Assembly (NCBI RefSeq): GCF_011386835.1
Contig: NC_088809.1
Location: 7,174,001 to 7,238,000 of the forward strand
DNA length: 64,000 nt
Reading direction: 5' to 3'
Source of the DNA: Chrysemys picta bellii
Taxonomy: Eukaryota > Chordata > Testudines > Emydidae
The translations under genes and the position numbers were made by a program. This document shows, in pieces, positions 22,531-33,839 of the stretch. A model generated the notes under the pieces. It made no database searches. It worked only from the letters and a program-made list of their open reading frames with translations, and was not told the DNA's origin. Numbering within the stretch: the stretch's first letter is position 1; the number at the start of each line of letters is the position of its first letter.

Positions 22531-24063
22531 TGGCTTGATCACAGAGCTCTCTTGTTGCCTCCCTGCTGAGAGGCACACTGCTTGGCCCAGTCAGAAGCTT
22601 AGTCCAGCCACTTTTCACAGTGTCTGTCCCCACCCCGGGCTATGGATTAACCAAGGAGTGATACAAAAGGCACATATGCTCCTGTGTCCAGTCCTGTCTA
22701 TTCATATGTGTGTTACTTAGCCTAATAAGGATTAGACTTAATGAATTGGAAGGAGTTAACAATATAAAGAGGCAATAGAAAAAGGCCTAAGTAGTCGTAA
22801 TTCCATTTCATGTAGCTTTGGTGTTGCTTTGCTTTCAGCGAATAGGTGTAATCCTCTTTGAAATCAAAGGTGGTACAAAGTATGAATTTAAATTTGACAT
22901 TTACAGCTCCTATAAGATTTAGTATTCCAAAAAGGTTTGTTCTTAAAAAGCCATCTGCTCTCCAGGCCTGTCCCTGTATGGCGCTCCCCGGCACAAGCTA
23001 TGCCAAAGTTGGTCTGCAGTGTGGTTTTCCCAGTGAGGGATCCTTGTGTTTCCTATGAATGGGTAGTTTCTGGGGGTAGCATCCTCCTCATCTGGGGGCA
23101 AAGAGAACACCGTGAGTTAATTTGTCTTAACTAGATTAAGTCAACAAACTACTGGTGCTGTAGGTTATGGAGGAATTTAAGTTGCAAGCCTTCTGACTGA
23201 GTTCCAGTTAAATCTGTGATATGTCTGCTGTTGGGGGCACTATATCTTGCCCTGGCTAGGGAGTCTAGACTCAGTGATCGAATACATCTTTCTGTCTCTC
23301 ACTACAATGAAGCTTGTCTGTGATGCCCTTAGCAGCAGCATCCCTAGGCCATTCATTTCTCCTCAAAGTCCAACCCTCTCTGTTGCAAGCAAGAAAGTTG
23401 CCCTATCGGTTGTGACCCGGCCGATCTCATTGGTCCTAGATACATTTCATCTCCTCAGAAGTGGCAGCCCTGTCCCAGTCACAGTCTATTTGATGGAAGA
23501 GAGATGTGGATGCTTCACTACACAATTGCTGCCATATGTGGAGAGGATGAGCCTGGCTTAATTGCAGAGAGCCTGTTGAAGCTGCATGGAAAACTTTGGG
23601 GGAGGGGGGGAACCCTATTTAGTGGCAGTTCTGCCGGTGTAGCCCATATTTTGTGGGGTATTTCTTTTTCCTTTTCTTGTCCTACTAGGAACACGTACAC
23701 AAACATGGCATGCTTATGAGCTGATTGGCTCCAGTTGTTTGTGGTCTACCTGAAGTGCCCATATATTCCACCTCAGCCTTGTGAGCATTTTAATGTAGAG
23801 TCAGGGGCTACGAAATTTTGTCCAGTTCAGGGCCACGTTGCCAACTTGCCTGAGGGCTGTTCCTAATGGATATGGTGGCAGCCGTGTCCTTGTTTAATAC
23901 CGGAGGTGCCTACTTGCTTGGATCAAGATGGCTGTCTAGTCTCAGAAAGCTAAACTGTGGCTTTAAAGGTAAAGGCAGCTGTAGGCTGCATTGTAGCACA
24001 CTAGGCTGCATTTGCCCTATGAATAGCACTTTGATCACCCTTACATACCTAGTTCTATGGGTA
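22531..24063. other. Single-copy noncoding stretch
   Basis: No exon, RNA gene or named repeat recognised. Confidence 0.5.
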
Positions 24064-24066
24064 TAA

Positions 24067-24679
24067 GGCCTGGTTTCCATTTAAAAATTAGACCTAGCTA
24101 CATGGCGCAGGGCTGTGAAAAGTTTGCACCCTGAGCATTGTAGTTAGGTCAACTTAGCTCCCACTGTAGACACATAGAGCATTCTTCTGTCGACCTAGGT
24201 ACCATAGGCACCAACTCCATGGGTGGTCCAAGGCTGGAGCACCCACGGGGGGGGGGGGGAAATGGTGGGTGCTCAGCACCCACCAGCAGCTCCCCTATCA
24301 GTCCTCCTCCCTCACCCAGCACCTCCTGCCAGCCGGGGGCCCCACTGATCAGCGCCTCCCCCTTCCTCCCCACACCTCCCGCCTGCCATGATCAGTAGTT
24401 TTATGGCATGCAGGAGGCTCTGGGGGGGGAGGAGGTGGGATGGGGGTGGGGGCTAGGGCAGAGCCAGGGGTCATCCCCCCCCTCGTCTCCCCCCCCACCC
24501 CCCGCACACACAGTACATTGGAAAGTCAGGGCCTGTGCTAGCTACTGCCTCTTGGAGCAGTGGATTAACTACAGAGATGGGAAAACCCTTTCCGTTTACG
24601 TAAGAAGCGTCTACACCAGAGTGCAGTAGCTGCAATACTGAAGCTGTGCTGCTGTCGTGCTTGTAGTGTAGACATAGCC
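24067..24679. mobile_element. Harbinger-like MITE interrupted by a nested hAT
   Basis: The ends are 'ggcctggtttccat' and 'gtagtgtagacatagcc', with TAA on both sides (24064-24066 and 24680-24682), a 3-bp TSD as in PIF/Harbinger elements. The middle, 24203-24537, is a separate insertion. Without it the outer MITE is about 280 bp, like its relatives at 9120 and 39851. Confidence 0.78.
24203..24537. mobile_element. Nested GC-rich hAT element, 8-bp TSD (7 of 8 match)
   Basis: CTAGGTAC (24195-24202) and CTAGCTAC (24538-24545) flank it. The ends are inverted ('cataggcaccaact' left; 'agtcagggcctgtg' right). The interior has an internal hairpin ('gctggagcacccacgggg' and 'ggtgggtgctcagcaccc'), a G homopolymer and C/T-rich blocks. 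It inserted into an existing MITE. Confidence 0.83.
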
Positions 24680-24844
24680 TAAGTGGTGGTATGGAGGGAG
24701 ACAGTAACATGACTTGGGGGTAACTCCACTGAAACCAATGAAAATACCTTGGTATAAAAACAGCATGAGTGAAAAGAGAATCAGGTCCAATGTCTCCAAT
24801 TCATGGTCTCATTTAAGTCCTTCAGCTGTTAAAGAAGCTCGTCA

Positions 24845-24965
24845 ATTATGGTGTTTTATTATTCTTTGTGGCTAGGAGCCCCCGTCATGGGCCAGGATCC
24901 CATTCCGCTAGACACAGTGCTAAGACCCAACAAAGACTGTTCCTGCCCAAAGGGCTTTATTTAAC
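24845..24965. repeat. Copy of the 'aggagccccagtcatgg' repeat family
   Basis: 'ctaggagcccccgtcatggg' and 'ccaggatcccattccgctag' followed by 'gttcctgcccaaagggcttt' match the unit at 2215. Confidence 0.7.
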
Positions 24966-27955
24966 ATCTCTGTGGCTTACAAACTTCTCTCTCTGCTGGT
25001 GCCCCTCACATCCTTCCTTATATGCTCAATGCCAAAGGCATGGCAGTCTTCCTACTTCCTTCTGAGGACAATGCCTCCAAAAGACACCCAAACACAGCAC
25101 TCTCGTGCCTGGAAACAGAAAAATCAAGGGGGATTTACAGTATTTGAATGGACAGTGATGGATGGGGAGGGAGTGCCTTTTCTTCAATTCCCCCTAATCT
25201 AGTGGAGTATGGTGAACATCAAACCTGTCCTCGGATATATTTTTTTTTCTCTTTCTGAAGGCAGACAGATTCTGCATGGAGGTGTCATTTGCTGCCTGTC
25301 CCCGATGTCATTGATTTTTAAGTCGTTAATTAACGGTAGGTGTCAGCTGGGAAGATGAATTCTGGCCCTCCTCTCCTTTCTCTTTTGTTTTTGGATTGTA
25401 AATGCTATAGATCTCCCCTGATGGAGGGGCGAGAGGTCAGAGGGCATGAGAGCATCTCTGAATGTGGGATGGCCATACGCAGAGCCCTCCCAGACATACG
25501 CTTGATAAGAAGTGGATGGGGAGGAAATATTCCCTTTTCCTGCCTATGCAGCTTCAGATCGAGATGCACCAGTTTTGGATAGTTTGATCTTGGGTTTGTG
25601 GGGGACATTTTGGGGTCATTGCCCTGCTGTGTTGCCCAGCTACTGTCACCATGTCCTGCCCTATGAAGACTGGGAAGGGAGCCCATCATGAAACAGGCAA
25701 AGAAGATTTGCTTGTTCATGAGCCCTGGCAGGTAGGCGAGTGCCCATTCTGAATGCAGAGGCACTGAAGTTTGTGCAATCAATTTCCCATTGCTACTGCA
25801 GACCTGCCCTCATCTCCACCCCACCCCCGTCCCCGGCTACATGCTTCTCACAATAGTTTGGCCCTGGCAAGTTGCTTGTTAGCTGCGTAACTCACTGGAT
25901 TGAAATCAAATGAGGCGGGAGGGATAAGGAGTTTGGTAATGGGGGTCTCCAGGTCACGAGTTAGTAATGACTAGAAGTTGTTGCCATCTAATGGCTTTTT
26001 GGGGAGTCTGGACATAATCCGTTTGGTGTCTTTGGTCTAGTTCCGTGAATAAAAATACCACATCACAACAAAACGAACGGCCTTACTGACACTTGGAAAG
26101 ACCAAAGACTGCATCAGGCAGACCAGCTGTATTTCCCCCGCACCCACAGAGGGGGCTGCTTCAGGTCATGATAGGTCAGGTCCCAGAAAGGAACAGGAAC
26201 AAGAAGATTCTAATGCAGCCGCCTGTGCCCTACCTGTCCTTCCGGAGAGAGAGAGATCTACTACTCCGATGCTATCCGCCTGATGCCTTCCTGAGCGCTA
26301 AATATTCATAAACAAATGAGCATAAAGCAATAACGGAATATTTCACACTACTATCTCTGCAAAGGCATTTCAGTACTGAAATCTCTCTCAGCTCATGTAT
26401 AGGGAAGCATCTGATGTCCTTGCTTTGTCTGATGGTACCAGGTAATCATTAGGTTGCAACTCCTCTAGACAGGGAACTGTATATTACAATTGTCTGATGG
26501 AGACGATGATTCTCCAAATGTATTACTTCAAAAATGGGGTTCTTTTTATTCTCTCCCCCACCCTTTTTCTCCCAACTGAGATGATCAATGTATGCTCGGT
26601 GCGATTTTTGCATAAATGAGCCTAACATTTTCAAAACAGCTACAGAATTCACCAAATGGCTCTGAAATACCTCCGGGTGCCATCCCGCTAACGCAATCCA
26701 GAGTCCTGTGCCTTTATGCTGCAAACGCCAACAGGCTGCCTCCGCAGTGCTGCACTTTGAACCTCCCCCGGACATCAGGAGAGTTTGTGGGACTGGATAA
26801 GGGGAAAGGACATTTACTTGTGTAATTTGTTATCTTCTGGGGTAGAGGAAACTGCACTTCAGGGCAAACCTGGGTCAGGGTCTCACCTCTCAGCCTCTAT
26901 TAGGTTTCAGAGGGAGATTCCAAAATGTACTTCTCCTATTTGTCTTTAAAAAAATAAAACAGGGAAAGTGGGTTGTTTTTTGAGGGAGACACCAATTTAT
27001 CTTTGGCTTGACTGGGGAGGTGGCGGGGGAAGGGATATATTCCCAGCAAGGCTATCTGAGCTATTTGTAGTGTAGTCCTGAAAACTTAATCCTTCCATAC
27101 AGGAGTATCTTATTTGACAGGAACTCAGTGTTATTCAGTGTAGTTCCTCCTGAGGGCAGGTGGGACTTTACAACTCTATGTCCATGCCAGTCACCGGAGT
27201 ATCTTGGATTCCACGGTGGGATCATTACAGATGCTCCACCAGAGCTGAGACTTTACCCAGCTCTAAATCAGAAACTCCTTCGTGATCACGGCTTCCCCAG
27301 TTACTGCTCCTAGCAACGGGTAGCTATTTGTAGTTTATTCATAGTGATGGAGGGGGCGTGGTTGGATTCCTAAGAGATGGAAAGACTTGGATGAGAATAC
27401 ATAATTCAGAATTCCTGACTGGAACGCGCTGGAGTCTCCAGCAACTCACCAGGCTGCACAGCCCAGCTTGTGTCAGGGAGGTGCTTCTGATGAAGATGTG
27501 GATTCTTCAAAGTACTAGAGAAGTGTGAGCAATCGCCAGTCTCCCTCACATCCTTGTCCTACCAGCTGAGATTTGCTCTCTGCATATTTTAGCAGGATTG
27601 CCATATCAGACACGGGTGTGCGGAGTGGAGGTCACACATTCCTGGCAAGTCTGACACTGGTTTTACAAACAAAGTCCTAAACTTGTCTTTCAAGAGAGGA
27701 AGTTCACCAGCTCAGAAAACAGCAAAAGGCAGCATTTCAAGCCACAAAAAGCAATGGGGGTGGGGGGTGGAAATAGAACATTTATATGGTCTTTTATTAG
27801 CAGTAGTGCGGCATTAACACTTAAAAATATAAATGAATGAGGCATGATGTGAGTAGATTGGCTGAGACAGAAGAAGAAATGGGCATTCAGTAAGGCAATG
27901 TAGCTGATACTTCAGTGAAGTGCTATCAATATTTTAACAAGGAATTTCCAAAGAA
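24966..27955. other. Long single-copy noncoding stretch
   Basis: No exon or repeat recognised over nearly 3 kb. The piece at about 26280-26420 ('aaatattcataaacaaatga', 'gcataaagcaataacgg') has forkhead- and POU-like words and could be regulatory. Everything else is unassigned. Confidence 0.45.
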
Positions 27956-27956
27956 G

Positions 27957-28250
27957 GAATAGAATTGCCAGAGTGGATCAGACCTGAGTTCCATCCAATT
28001 CAGGGTCCTGTCTCTTGTCCGTGGCCAGGACCAGACGCTTCAGAGGAAGGAGTAAGAGCCCCACATGGGCGGATATATGATCTGTCCCTTGCATTGGGTC
28101 TCACCCTGATTTCTAAAATTTAGAGATTGGCTTAATCCCTGACGCATGACGTTTAATATCCTCTCCAAAATGTTTGTTGTCATTAATTATAGCTCTGGAT
28201 AGTCTTTGATATCCCTACAAATATCAAATCTGCTTTTTTCCCACTTAATT
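27957..28250. mobile_element. CR1/L2-like LINE 3' region, decayed
   Basis: 'attgccagagtggatcagac' and 'ctgagttccatccaattcag', then 'gtggccaggaccagacgctt' and 'cagaggaaggagtaagagcc', follow the order of a turtle LINE 3' segment that I recall. No coding frame survives. Confidence 0.6.
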
Positions 28251-28339
28251 TGTGATGAACACCCATGAACTAGAAGTGCACATGATCTTAGAGATTCTGG
28301 GTGCAGGGCAATCTATTTTCTTTGCATCTTCCCATTTCA

Positions 28340-29535
28340 ACAGGAACCCCTTCTCCTGACCAAGGAAAGGAGCAATGCCACTTGAAAGACAAACTTTTAT
28401 ATTAAGTGCCACGTGCTGGAAATGTTTATACTGTACTTAGCCCCTGAAAAATAAACTGATTATATTAATCGTATAGCATAGCATTCAGCTGGTATGATTG
28501 GAAATGTGGGGACAGGGGGGAAGGAGAGAATCAACAAGGATTAGGGAAAAAATAAAAATAAGGACCTGGCATTTGAAGCAATCTGATACATTCCAAAGGG
28601 GAAAAAAATTCTTTTCAAAAGTCTTTAATGATCTCCAAGGGGCAAAAGTAATCTCTGGCAGGGATTATTCTGTGCTATTCATAAAGGGGGGGGGGAATGT
28701 CACCAGAGGCAGGGAAATCACCTTCCCTTTAATTTGGTGTCCTAATTTCATCAAAGGGCTCAGGCCAACACCACTTTGATACCTGATATCTGAACTCTGG
28801 TAAGGAAATGTTCCTTTGTTGGAAGAAGACACCTAGAATGCACTGATGATTATGCCACTCATGAGGTGTCAGTCTCCAGCCAGCCACCAACATGAATGTT
28901 GTTAATGAAACAGCAGAATTGAAGTTGGTAACATTATGATGTTTGACAATAAATAATTCTGTTAGGAGAACATTCCCATGGTACAATATTTTATTACATC
29001 ACAAAATGTACGAAAAGAAGTCTCAGGTCTCCCTCTTGTTTCATTCCCCAGATGTTTCTCATCACTTCTGCGTGTTTTCCATTTTATTTTCATTTTTTTA
29101 AACCTTTCATTTAAAATGTTTACTTTGCAGTAGCTACCCAAACAGATTCCTAAACCTGCCACTTCCTATGCTTTCCATACACAAAGAGAAACCATCTACT
29201 TTTAGCATGGGTGCCTTTTTATTTTGTATCTAGGTGAAAACACACACACCAGTCTCTATGATAAGAGTATGGGGTGTGTGTCTCCTCTGCCTCCAGCAGG
29301 CTTCTAGAACTTTAACGGCTTGGTATATTTTTTTAAAAAGCATAAGTTAAATAGCTCCATAATCACAATCCTGAGCAGGGCAATGGAAGAGTTTGAAAAC
29401 AGAACCCTGAAGAGCAGGTGCACCTGGCAAGGTTTGGGATTTCATTACATTTCACAAAAGCTTGCAAACCTCTCAAGCAAACCTCAGCCACTTAAGGTTT
29501 GTGACTTATTTAAGTGGGGGCCTACCCCACCCTAT
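28340..29535. other. Single-copy noncoding stretch
   Basis: No exon, RNA gene or clear repeat. A G9 run lies near 28686. Confidence 0.5.
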
Positions 29536-29544
29536 TGCCTCAGA

Positions 29545-29662
29545 TTGCTCCCCAGTGGGTCAGATTCTGCTCCCAGTTACATTTTGTGTCAATCCAGGCT
29601 CATTCCAGTGGGGTGAATCCACACTGACACCTTTGTAACTGGGAGCTGGGATTGGCCCAATG
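29545..29662. mobile_element. Palindromic amniote MITE
   Basis: The left arm 'gggtcagattctgctcccag' and 'ttacattttgtgtcaatcc' faces the right arm 'cctttgtaactgggagctgg'. It is an imperfect hairpin of about 118 bp. Confidence 0.7.
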
Positions 29663-30007
29663 TTACGATGTATTCTGGGCTCGGTTCCTATTTTTTTTTC
29701 TGCAGTGTCTCTGCTGTCCAGTGGGATTGTGCCCAGCCACTACAACAATGAAGGAACCTTCTACCACATCCCCTTGTGCCCCATGAAGAGCAAAGAACAA
29801 TCTAGTCCTTTCTCTGCTTATTTTACCTCCCCTTCACCCCAAAAAAGTTGCTCAGCTTTAAACTAACATAAATATTAATGGAAAATACGGGGGTTTCTGG
29901 CCAGTGTTGATTGGCTGTGTGAGCAGGAAGCCTGCCACTCTAGCAAAGTTCAGGGTGTTTGAAATCTCTGAATACTTTTGAATGTGTTTACGGTTAGAAA
30001 ACACTGT

Positions 30008-30293
30008 GGATACAGCTATGCTGCAGCTAGGAGGTGTAGTTCCTTGCTCAGGTAGATGTACATGCACTAGTTCGATCGAACTAGCACACTAAAAATAGCA
30101 GTGGAACGCGTAGCCACCAGGGTACGTACCTAGGTTCTCAGATAGGATCGTGTTTGGACGGCTAACCCGAGTCATCACCCATTCCACTGCGGCCACAGTG
30201 CAATTTTTAGCGTGCTAGGTAAATCAAAGCTAGTGCACGTACGTGTGCCCAAGCTGAGAATTCCACCTCCCCACTGCAATGTTAGATGCACCC
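30008..30293. mobile_element. Palindromic MITE with internal perfect palindromes
   Basis: The outer arms match in inverse order ('gctgcagctaggaggtgtag' left; 'aattccacctccccactgca' right). Inner arms carry 'gcacactaaaaatagcagtg' and 'cacagtgcaatttttagcgt'. An 18-nt perfect palindrome centred on TCGA lies at 30067-30084. It is noncoding and of uncertain superfamily. Confidence 0.72.
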
Positions 30294-30299
30294 TTTGAG

Positions 30300-31750
30300 T
30301 TTAAATTGCAAATGAACTTTTGAGCAGGATCTTGATGCCGAATTTTCCCACATGTGTATCTGAAAAAGCCAGAGCTTGTTTTCTACCTTGGAAGCGGTTC
30401 CAGCAATGCACACTGTTAATCCACTGTCCTCTCATTGTACTGTAAATCAATCAGCAGGTCATATGTGAAGTGTTTTCTTACACTGGGGTTAAGAGCAGGC
30501 CTCAGACATGGTGACTTGAGGTCAGTCCAGCGGCACATCATGAAGGCTGATGTTATCAATGCTGGGAGGTTTTTTGGTGAGCTTTTATTAAGTGGCAAAG
30601 GAATGTCACTCATAGTCTAAAGGATGTTCGGGTGAGAGCTTTGGGTTGTGCAATTAATCATTAATTTAGGTTTGCATTTTTCCAGAGGAAACTAACAAGC
30701 AGCAAGTTAAGTGCATGGAAAGCTTTGCTTCCTAACTACCAGCATTGGCTATGATTCTTGCTAGGCTCTTTGGTGCTGTCCTGCTCTAGTAGGATTTCTA
30801 TGGTTCTGTTTATCTTCTCCCATCTTGCCATTTTCTGTACAGATTCTAGACCTGCACAGAATATTTCCAGCAGATCCCCATGTCAGCTTTGTCGCAAACT
30901 AGAAACTCTGGCCTGATTCATTTAAAAAAGTTGACCCAAACCTTCCGGGAGACCCTGAACACGGTTTTGAGAGAACAGTCCTGGGGATCTATTTCTGACC
31001 AGGTACTGCGTTCAGGCACAATTTATGGCTTTGAGCTCAAAACAAGTCCCTTTGCAACCTGCAGTGTATCCAGTCCGTATTTTCCATGTCCTGTACCATT
31101 CAAGCAAAGTCTCCAGTTTACTGAGAACTTGCCATTCCTAGTGTGGGGCAAACACTGATCTCCTTGCTGAGGAGTAACTCGACTGATGTTACTGCCCATT
31201 TACACTCGTGTAGCTGAGAGCAAAGTCTGACACTGCATTAGTGACCGCTAAACTATGGCTAATGTTTCATAATATAAATGACCACCTTCAGAGAAACAAA
31301 TAGGGAAATCTCTTTAGTTTGTGGTGACTGATTCAGATATTATTCTACACGATTATGCACAGTAGTTTACAGGGGATAAATAATCCACCACTCTGCTGCA
31401 GATTTGGAAAGATTCCATCTCAGAAGTAGGAATCAGAGCCTATTTGGGGGAGAACGCCATTGAAATGGCATGTCAGACCAGATCCGGCACTGGTCAGCGT
31501 AGCTCCATTGAAGTCAACTTACACCAACTAAGGATCTGGCCTTTTGTATCTTTGCGGTCTCTTCCATACAAGGATGAGCTGAACTTGTGTGGCACATGTG
31601 AACCCAGGCAGTTCAAATCAGAAGGACATGCTTGCACAAGCTGCTGAGTTTCCCCACTGTCCTAGACGGAATTCCATAGGTTTTCATCCAGTGGGGCAGC
31701 GGAGAATATAGCTGGCTGGTGTCTATAGCAGGCAGAACTACTTCTTATGA
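30300..31750. other. Noncoding stretch
   Basis: 'caattaatcattaatttagg' near 30650 is a TAAT-rich patch. A palindrome fragment lies at about 31485-31545 ('ctccattgaagtcaacttac'). No exon or RNA gene recognised. Confidence 0.5.
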
Positions 31751-31754
31751 AGAA

Positions 31755-31890
31755 TATAAGGGCCTGATCCCACAAAGACTTATGCACATGCTTAAATCTC
31801 AGTGAGTAGTCCTATTTGAATTTAATAGCACCATTCTCTAGGAGTAAAATTAGGCATGTGCGTAACTCTCTTTACAGGATCAGGGTCTAC
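31755..31890. mobile_element. Palindromic amniote MITE
   Basis: 'gggcctgatcccacaaagac' and 'ttatgcacatgcttaaa' on the left face 'ggcatgtgcgtaactctctt' and 'tacaggatcagggtc' on the right. Same family as 12950 and 42877. Confidence 0.75.
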
Positions 31891-32980
31891 AACTGTAAGT
31901 GCCTCAAAGGCAGAGGGTCCCGGCTGACTCTCAGCTCAAATATTGACTAGCATCCTCTCCCCTCATAGCAGAAGGTCTGGTGAATGTCTGGTAGGTCGGC
32001 CTTATAGCTATGCAGGGACCGCAGAAACTCTAAGACTGATCCTGCTGAATGCTAACATGAGGCTAACATCCTACCATCTCTTCTCATAACAGGTTGTGGT
32101 AAAATGACAGGTTCTATTGTAAGGACAACTCAGACAAAACAGTTGGGTTTGTGTTGTTATAAATCAAACACAACATACAGCAGGACTTAATTTCCAATAA
32201 GACACTGGCTCTTGAAAATTTACAGTATGCTTGGTTAAGGCAAGTAATTTTATTCTGTAACAAGCCCTGTGCTGTGGGGTTATAGCATCACTGCCAGCAG
32301 AGGTTGTAAATATTTTTGGACAACAAAACTGTCCATTAAAGAAATGCACCTACACACGAACAGTCTTAAGTTTGCTGACAGTTAAATATCCCACTGTGAT
32401 GCTTGTTGTTATTGAGTTTGACTGCAACCATACCCCTTTTGATTCCCTGTCCATGTGTAGAATAGGAGATGGGTAATTGTTTGTGGGAATGTGTTACCAC
32501 TTCATTAGCCAATTCGTCCCTGCTCTTAGATGCCCTTCACATGACAGTATCATGTCATCATTCTGCCATCATCCTGCCCATGACATGGAGACTCATACTA
32601 ATTTCTCAGCCCAGACCTTTCATCTGGGTCTTAATTATTTTCTCCATTCAGAACAAGCTATTGTTAAAGTGACATCTTAATGCCAGTTATCTGATTGATC
32701 TATTACCTGTCTTCCTACCCGGGGACGAAGAATAGAAACCACAGAATCCTTTTGTCATTGGAACTGGAGAAATACAGTTTAAAAAAAATCCTCAAGGCAC
32801 CAAACAAAACTTATTGCAAAAAAGAAAAAGTTAGCAAACTTCACATTTGATTTTTGATGGGTTTACTTTAGTGGACAATTTTAACCCAGAACTAATGTAG
32901 GTCTTGATGTCCTTCTTACCATTGAAGGATTAAGGACAATTTCAATGTTGTTCATGTGTACCAGTTCCTTTAAGTGATCA
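31891..32980. other. Single-copy noncoding stretch
   Basis: No exon, RNA gene or named repeat recognised. Confidence 0.5.
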
Positions 32981-32984
32981 TTAG

Positions 32985-33177
32985 AGAGAGACATTGTCTA
33001 ATGATCTGAGCACAGGCCTACAAGCCTGTAAACACCACAGTTCTAATCCCTGCTCTAAATCCCACTGCAGTGCAGGTAAGTCATTTAATTTCTCTGCCTC
33101 TGTTTCCACATGTGAGGAATGGGGTATTGAGAGGATGCTACTAAACAATGGTAAATCTCTGACAATGGAATACAGGT
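32985..33177 (+). mobile_element. tRNA-derived SINE, diverged
   Basis: The head reads 'gtctaatgatctgagcacag', followed by 'gttctaatccctgctct' and then the body 'gtaagtcatttaatttctct' and 'gcctctgtttccac'. Its 3' part is cut off by the hAT element at 33186. Confidence 0.7.
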
Positions 33178-33185
33178 GATCCAAG

Positions 33186-33466
33186 CAGTGTCGGCTCCAG
33201 CTTTTTTGCCGCCCCAAGCGGAGAGGGGAAAAAAAAAAAAGGAGAACCCAATTGAGCTGCCGCCGAAGTGCCACCGAGGAGCAAGACAGCGAGTGAAGGA
33301 CTCGCTGCCGAATTGCCGCCGATCCGGAGTGGGCCAATTGAGCTGCCACCGAAGTGCCGCCACCACTGATCCGGATGTGCCGCCCCGACAACAAACGCAC
33401 TGCCACCCCTTTTCATTGGCCGCCCCAGGCACCTGCTTCCTTCACTGGTGCCTGGAGCCGGCCCTG
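33186..33466. mobile_element. GC-rich hAT MITE, perfect 8-bp TSD
   Basis: It starts 'cagtgtcggctccag' and ends 'ctggagccggccctg', giving 15-bp inverted ends with two mismatches. GATCCAAG occurs at 33178-33185 and 33467-33474. The interior repeats 'gccgccgaagtgcc'-type blocks and has an A12 run. It resembles the elements at 17771 and 56659. Confidence 0.93.
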
Positions 33467-33728
33467 GATCCAAGTGCTAAGTGTCAGCAAAACTGCAGCT
33501 TTGTGAAATTATGCAGATGTGAAGGCCTGATTCTCTTGTCACTTAAACTAGTTTGACATCAGAGCAACCCTAATGACTTCACAGATGTTACTCCTGATTT
33601 ACACTGGTGTAGGTGAGAGGAAGAGCAAGTCTTATATGTAGGCATTGTAGGGCAACAACTGCACATTTGAAGTATGGCAGTGAGGACCCATGAACTTCTG
33701 CCCTGTCACCATTCGCACACTCTGTGGT

Positions 33729-33827
33729 AAAAACAACAAGGAGTCCAGTGGCACCTTAAGGACTAACAGATTTATTTGGGCATAAGCTTTTGTGGGTAAA
33801 AAACCCACTTCTTCAGATGCAACTCCC
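33729..33827 (-). mobile_element. Solo PLE terminal repeat, family 1, 11-bp TSD
   Basis: It contains 'gtggcaccttaaggactaac' and 'gggcataagcttttgtgggt', then 'acttcttcagatgcaactcc'. CACTCTGTGGT flanks it at 33718-33728 and 33828-33838. Only about 99 bp of the terminal repeat is present, with no tail and no coding part. Confidence 0.8.
33778..33816 (-). ncRNA. Damaged hammerhead-like core in the solo PLE repeat
   Basis: Minus strand: CTGAAGA and a hairpin (gtgggt, T loop, acccac) are kept, but the following GAAA reads AAAA, a change expected from CpG decay. It is likely inactive. Confidence 0.4.
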
Positions 33828-33839
33828 CACTCTGTGGTC

